Source: Atherinomorus stipes (lineage: Eukaryota > Chordata > Actinopteri > Atheriniformes > Atherinidae). Taken from it: a stretch of 64,000 bases of DNA. The notes under the pieces are model-generated. The model was not told where the DNA came from. It did not search any database and was given only the letters and a program-made list of their open reading frames with translations. The position numbers and the translations under genes were made by a program. Below are positions 59,795 to 64,000 of this stretch, piece after piece. Within the stretch, counting starts at the first letter, position 1. Each line of letters begins with the position of its first letter. Where the stretch lies: assembly GCA_023101725.1 (NCBI GenBank), contig JALJCO010001075.1, positions 78,501 through 142,500 of the forward strand. The letters run 5' to 3'.

Positions 59795-61171
59795 AACAAA
59801 GAAATTGCTTTGATACAAAGTAAAAATATAATTCGTAACAAAAAAACTTTGTTTACTTTGTTACAACTTAATTTTTCATCTTGGAATAAACTGAAATTCT
59901 GTAACATGCTTTTTTCCCCTAATTTTTCTCAAGATACATTTCCAATTCTGGACAAAGTAAAATTTTACCTATGTCTAACTCAAAACGTTACATTTAGTAC
60001 CAAGCCTAAGAGGTAGTTTATGTATGAGTCTGTGACTGAACAACAACACATCAGTATATATGTCATGTTGGTTTTGAGCCACGCACAATAGAAAGCCTAC
60101 CAATAGATTAGGAGTTTATCTCCTTGTACTGTCCTTCACACTCATGTTGCCATATCTGTTGATGCCAAGCACCCTGTTGTCTTAGTGTTACTGGACTTAA
60201 TAGCTGCATTTGACACAGTGGACCATTCAATCCTTCTGTCTCGCCTTGATCATTGTGTCAGTATTCAGGGTACTGCACTGAAATGGTTTGAATCGTATCT
60301 ATCAAATAGAGCTTTTTCTGTAATGATGGGTGATTTATCTTCCTCTTTTTTGGGGAGTACCTCAAGGCTCCATCTTGGGGCCATTGTTGTTCTCGCTCTA
60401 CATGTTGCCACTGGGGTCCATCATAGCCAGACAAAACTTAGCCTTTATTTGCTATGCAAATAGCCTGGAGATTTATCTCCTTGTGTTCCTAAACATCAGT
60501 GGAGCACTTCATGCCTTGGCCGATTGCATTTCAGACATAACATTGTGATTAGAGCAAAATTTTCTTCACTTAAAAGATGATCAAACAGAGTATATTTTCT
60601 TTGGCAATTGTGCCACTTCTGATTTTAATCTTCTACCCTTTAAACTGAAACCTGCTGTCAAGAACCTTGGAGGTATCTTTGACAGCAGTTTGAGATTTGA
60701 CAAGCAGATTGATAGTGTTGTCAGGGGCAGTTTTTTTTTTTTTTTATCAACTACGTCTTTTAACAAAGGTAAAACCTTTTTGAAATCATAGTGATCATGA
60801 AAAAGCTACTCATGCTTTTATAAGTTCAAAACTTGACGATTGTAATGCACTTTATGTTTGAGTTTTTTAGTTATCAATCAACCGTCTTCAGTTGGTTCAG
60901 AATGAAGCTGCTCACTTTTTAACTAACAACTCCCCGACGTCAGCACATCACCCCGGTTCTGTTTTCTCTTCACTGGCTTCCTCTTTCTTTTAGGATTGAT
61001 TTTAAAATTATATTATTTGTTTTTAAAGCACTTCATGGTCTTGCCCCTCCTTACCTGTCCGAACTTTTACATGTTTGGAACCCAACCAGAGCTTTAAGGT
61101 CAGCAAACCAGTTTTTGTTGGAAGTACCTAGAGCCAGATACAAGCACTGGGGTGATCAGACGTTCTTTTGG

Positions 61172-61563
61172 TTGAGGTGGCTGGGGGTTCCTGCTCTGCA
61201 ATCCTATGGTTGTGGTGTGGGCCCCTGATGGCCGGGACCTGGGGGGTCCGCCTGGTGGTGGCTTCTGAGAACATGATGGCTCCCAGTGTGGATGGATCCC
61301 CAAGATATTGTTTCCTCACAGCAGCGCCAAACCAGGTTATATTCATAAAGTTATAATAAATACTGAGGGAGGGTGTGTGTATGTATGGGTGTGTGGGTGT
61401 GTGTGTGTGTGGGGGGTGGGGATTAAATGATGTGTAATTGTTTGTCTAATTGTCATTTTTTGAAATGTTGCTGATTTTAATATGTAAAGCACTTTGTGCT
61501 ACTTTTGTATGAAAAGTGCTTTATAAATAAATTTAATTCAATCATTCATTTATTTAATTCATT
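61172..61563 (+). mobile_element. Insertion inside the LINE, SINE-like with L2-type tail
   Basis: The LINE frame breaks after WGDQTF and resumes at FLVAGPRLW about 390 bp later. Both sides carry TTCTT(TT)GGTTG, a likely imperfect target duplication. The insert contains a TG-rich tract (61370-61421) and ends with GTAAAGCACTTTGTGCTACT, GAAAAGTGCTTTATAAATAA and AT-rich sequence, an L2-type tail. This suggests mobilisation by an L2 LINE. Head sequence not recognised. Confidence 0.6.
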
Positions 61564-61834
61564 CTTGGTTGCTGGGCCCAGACTCTGGAACAAATTGCCT
61601 CCTGAAATGTGCTCTATAACAGACTTTGGCCTTTTTAAAGCCAGATTCAAAACACATTTATTCAGACTGGCCTTTAACACCCAGTAATGTGGTGATATGT
61701 TTTCATATTTTGTTTGTGTTTATTTGTATTTGCTTGTTTTCTTCATGCTGCTTTGGTTCTCCTTTTATGATTTTGTTTTTATGGAAAGCACTTTTGTCAC
61801 CTTGTTTGCTGTAAAGGGCTATATAAATAAAATT

Positions 61835-61920
61835 AATTGGTTGGTTGGTTGGCTGGCTGGTTGGTTGGTTGGTTGCGTGGTTGGTTGGCTGGCTGGCTGG
61901 CTGGCTGGCTGATTGATTGA
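61835..61920 (+). repeat. (TTGG/CTGG)n tail of the LINE
   Basis: About 20 tetranucleotide units with a switch from TTGG to CTGG and final GATT. This is the microsatellite typical of L2-clade 3' tails. Confidence 0.9.
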
Positions 61921-62326
61921 TGATGCAACTTTAACGTCCAAAACCGAACAGAATTTCTCAACAACTCTGAACATTAACATAACAAAGGCAGTAAAGCACA
62001 TAACTCAAATTTATAGGATAACAGTCATATCAGGTAAAACTCTTGCTATATTTGTATTTCCCATGAGCCTTTGTGGTCTGGATATGTTGAGCTCTGAAAA
62101 TAGCTCCGCCCCCTTTGTTGTTCATGCACTGAGAAGCTGAAACAACTTGAAAAATGTACTTTGAGTGAAAGTAAAAACTTACTTTTGACTAAAGAGTGTG
62201 ATTTTTAAGTTGCTTTAACTCAAAAACATTAAATTTTTATCACCAAACCAAAATATTTAAGTAAAATCAATGTAAATAAGTCCTTCATATCAACTACAGC
62301 CCAGATAGAGTATTCTTTTTACAGTG

Positions 62327-64000
62327 TGCAACACTAACCTGCTGTTAAGCCAGTTTTTGCACAAATGAGGAATTGTGTACAGTTTTGCTGTGTAACAGGT
62401 TCTGGGTTTGGGAATTGAGATCTGGAAGCGTTTGTTAAGACATGAAAAAAGACAATAAATGTGTCTTATGAGTTTTTCTGTTATGTTTTACAGACAGCAG
62501 ATCTCCTTTGGGACTGTCAAGCTAGTAACTGTTCCTCAACCATTTTCACATTCAGTTGGCCCAGGCTGGGGCAAGGCAATTTGGCTCCCGGGCCATCTAT
62601 GCAGTTCCTTGTCTGGGAATGGATTTAGTGATTCTGATCTTTTTTTGTGCTCATGCTCTTTGTCTCCATTGTGAAGACTCAGGAATAGAGAGAGAGCGAG
62701 AAGGAGGCGTAAGAAAAAAAAAAAAAAACAAGTTTGACCGAAGCCCAGTCAATTATCTCCCAGGTGTTTGACTGAAGTGATTGTAAGCGATCGCGGCAGT
62801 TCCCACGAGCCCTGGACTGAGACGGGCTGGAATTAGCCACGAACAAAACCCAATTCAGCAGAAGTGAAGAAACAGCAGTTTTGAATAAAACCAGGGAGAG
62901 AATGCAAAAGAAAAGGTTCCCTGCAGAAGATAAAGTCGAATCTTGGCTCCTTTTTTCTCTCTTCCTCCATTCCCCTGTTACACACAGCCTATCATATAGC
63001 CTTGTCTTTTAAACAAACTGTGGGTCTGGAATTGCGTCTGTGGTGCTTCCAATACCTTATTGTGCGGAGGTTAATTACTGGCAAGGCATGAGAAAATTAC
63101 ATTCTCAAAATAAAGTGTTATGATTGGCTCTTCTGCTGGCTATTTTAAGTCATGCATGGTCTTCATGCAAGATAGCTGGGAAACCAGATTTTTAGACTTG
63201 TTCGATATCAAGTAACCTCGTTTCAAGTCCTCTATTAAAGCCACTATTCTGACTTGCAAATTACCTTTCTTTCCCAGGCCCCAAACACCATTTCCTCACG
63301 AAGATTAAGTTATAGCCTGTACATGAGTGCACACAGTGTTGTAATAACACTGGACACTTTTCTATTGATAGCAGCGAATTTTCTTGTGTCTTCTCACATC
63401 TCTTCCTGAGAGAATTCAGTCATGCTGAAGGGCAGCATTTCTGTACAGGGAACACACTGTAGAGGCTGACATTTAGAGATGGAGGGGGAGGAAAGTGGTG
63501 GATTTCTCAGTCACAACCAGCAGTGGTGTAGGCTAACGTAGATACTCCGAGCCCAGGCTAGCTGCTCCAGGAGATCGGGCATGTTCTCCAAGTGAATTAA
63601 CAGGGCAAGGGACTTTAACTCAGTCTCAGTGAAGAATCTGAGTAGGAGCCTGCTTAGGTTTGCATGAATTGCATGATGGGAGGCCCCAGTTTCCAGGCAA
63701 TGATTGTGCATTTTCCTCCCTGCTGGAATCTTATTTATTCTCGCCTTCCACATGAGATGGCCACGTCAAGCATGGTTTGTGTCCGCTGCGCTTTCGCTCG
63801 GTTGCTCATGCTGCACGCCAGCTCACACACATCAGGCCTAATAAATATAAGGCCAAAGGAAACTGGCTTCTCTTGGTGAGGCAAGGCTGGAGGTATCTGC
63901 TGAACTGGCAACCCTAAGTCAAGGATCGTATCACGTGCAAGTAGGGAGCTGCTTTTGGACTGCGATGTGCATGTAATCACAAACTTTCACTCCGGGCACT
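62327..64000. other. Upstream intergenic DNA, distal end of window
   Basis: Unique sequence with a short GA-rich and poly-A stretch (62683-62730). Open frames are short and show no recognisable domain. Nothing else supported. Confidence 0.6.

Larger units (their letters stand above)
60120..61920 (+). mobile_element. L2-like LINE fragment (reverse transcriptase and 3' end), degenerate
   Basis: Reading frames on the plus strand give [20 protein letters not shown] then [34 protein letters not shown] and the palm box as ICYANS, where the catalytic YADD is lost. The 3' part gives LHWLPLSFRIDFKI, LHGLAPPYLSELL and, after an interruption, VAGPRLWNKLPPEM ending FKTHLFRLAFN. It finishes with GTAAAGGGCTATATAAATAA and a TTGG/CTGG tail (61835-61920). 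Frameshifts and stops throughout: a dead 5'-truncated copy. Confidence 0.85.
58758..62326. mobile_element. Outer DNA transposon remnant with CACTG...CAGTG ends, split by later insertions
   Basis: The left terminus CACTGAAAAAAAAAATGATA and right terminus TTCTTTTTACAGTG are inverted. The inner flanks (GTTACAACTTAATT near 58812 and again near 59861; AAGTTGCTTTAACTC near 62208) match a fish repeat type I recall with CACTGTAAAAAA ends. No transposase frame, so non-autonomous. It has been split into three pieces by the palindromic element and the LINE. Confidence 0.6.

Noticed and set aside
60185..60548. Reverse transcriptase-like frames as a possible host gene
   Set aside because: Degenerate LINE: frameshifts between blocks, lost catalytic aspartate in the palm box, characteristic L2 3' tail.
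1..64000. Bacterial-type features: CRISPR arrays, operons, attachment sites
   Set aside because: The window is vertebrate nuclear DNA; tandem repeats present are microsatellites or transposon tails without spacer structure.

Overview
The window is vertebrate nuclear DNA, almost certainly from a ray-finned (teleost) fish. It carries one recognisable protein-coding gene, ppargc1a (PGC-1alpha, transcriptional coactivator of mitochondrial and oxidative metabolism). The gene lies entirely on the minus strand, from its proximal promoter near 45.95 kb to a probable 3' end near 8.05 kb. I assembled 13 coding exons by matching translated blocks to the PGC-1alpha family and checking GT-AG sites and reading phase at every junction. 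The canonical product is 940 aa (2,823 nt with stop). Teleost origin is indicated by a Ser-rich plus Gln-rich insertion in exon 5 and by fish-type interspersed repeats.

Layout: 1-8 kb is downstream intergenic DNA with a TA-flanked palindromic element (1425-2293) and a mosaic DNA-transposon copy (5181-6141). 8.05-11.16 kb is the inferred long AT-rich 3'UTR. 11.16-30.08 kb holds exons 13 to 3. Intron 2 is 12.8 kb (30.08-42.9 kb) and intron 1 is 2.55 kb. Exon 1, the leader and the conserved promoter block lie at 45.64-45.95 kb. From 46 to 64 kb is upstream DNA with no recognised gene. It contains a nested transposon complex at 58.76-62.33 kb: an outer element with CACTG/CAGTG ends, holding a palindromic element and an L2-like LINE, the latter itself interrupted.

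The most interesting observation is in exon 5. The canonical donor (27350/27349) lies inside a reading frame that stays open for another 328 codons to a second good donor (26366/26365) in the same phase. Using the second donor would insert 328 residues in frame, giving a 1,268-aa PGC-1alpha. The insert contains a peptide (RFIRYMHSYSLPPR) that closely resembles a segment I recall from the centre of the paralogue PGC-1beta, plus an extra LXXLL motif and an acidic Asp cluster. This suggests an ancestral PGC-1 exon segment kept in this gene as optional coding sequence. Nothing else looks like a gene: the remaining open frames are short, low-complexity, repeat-derived or antisense shadows.
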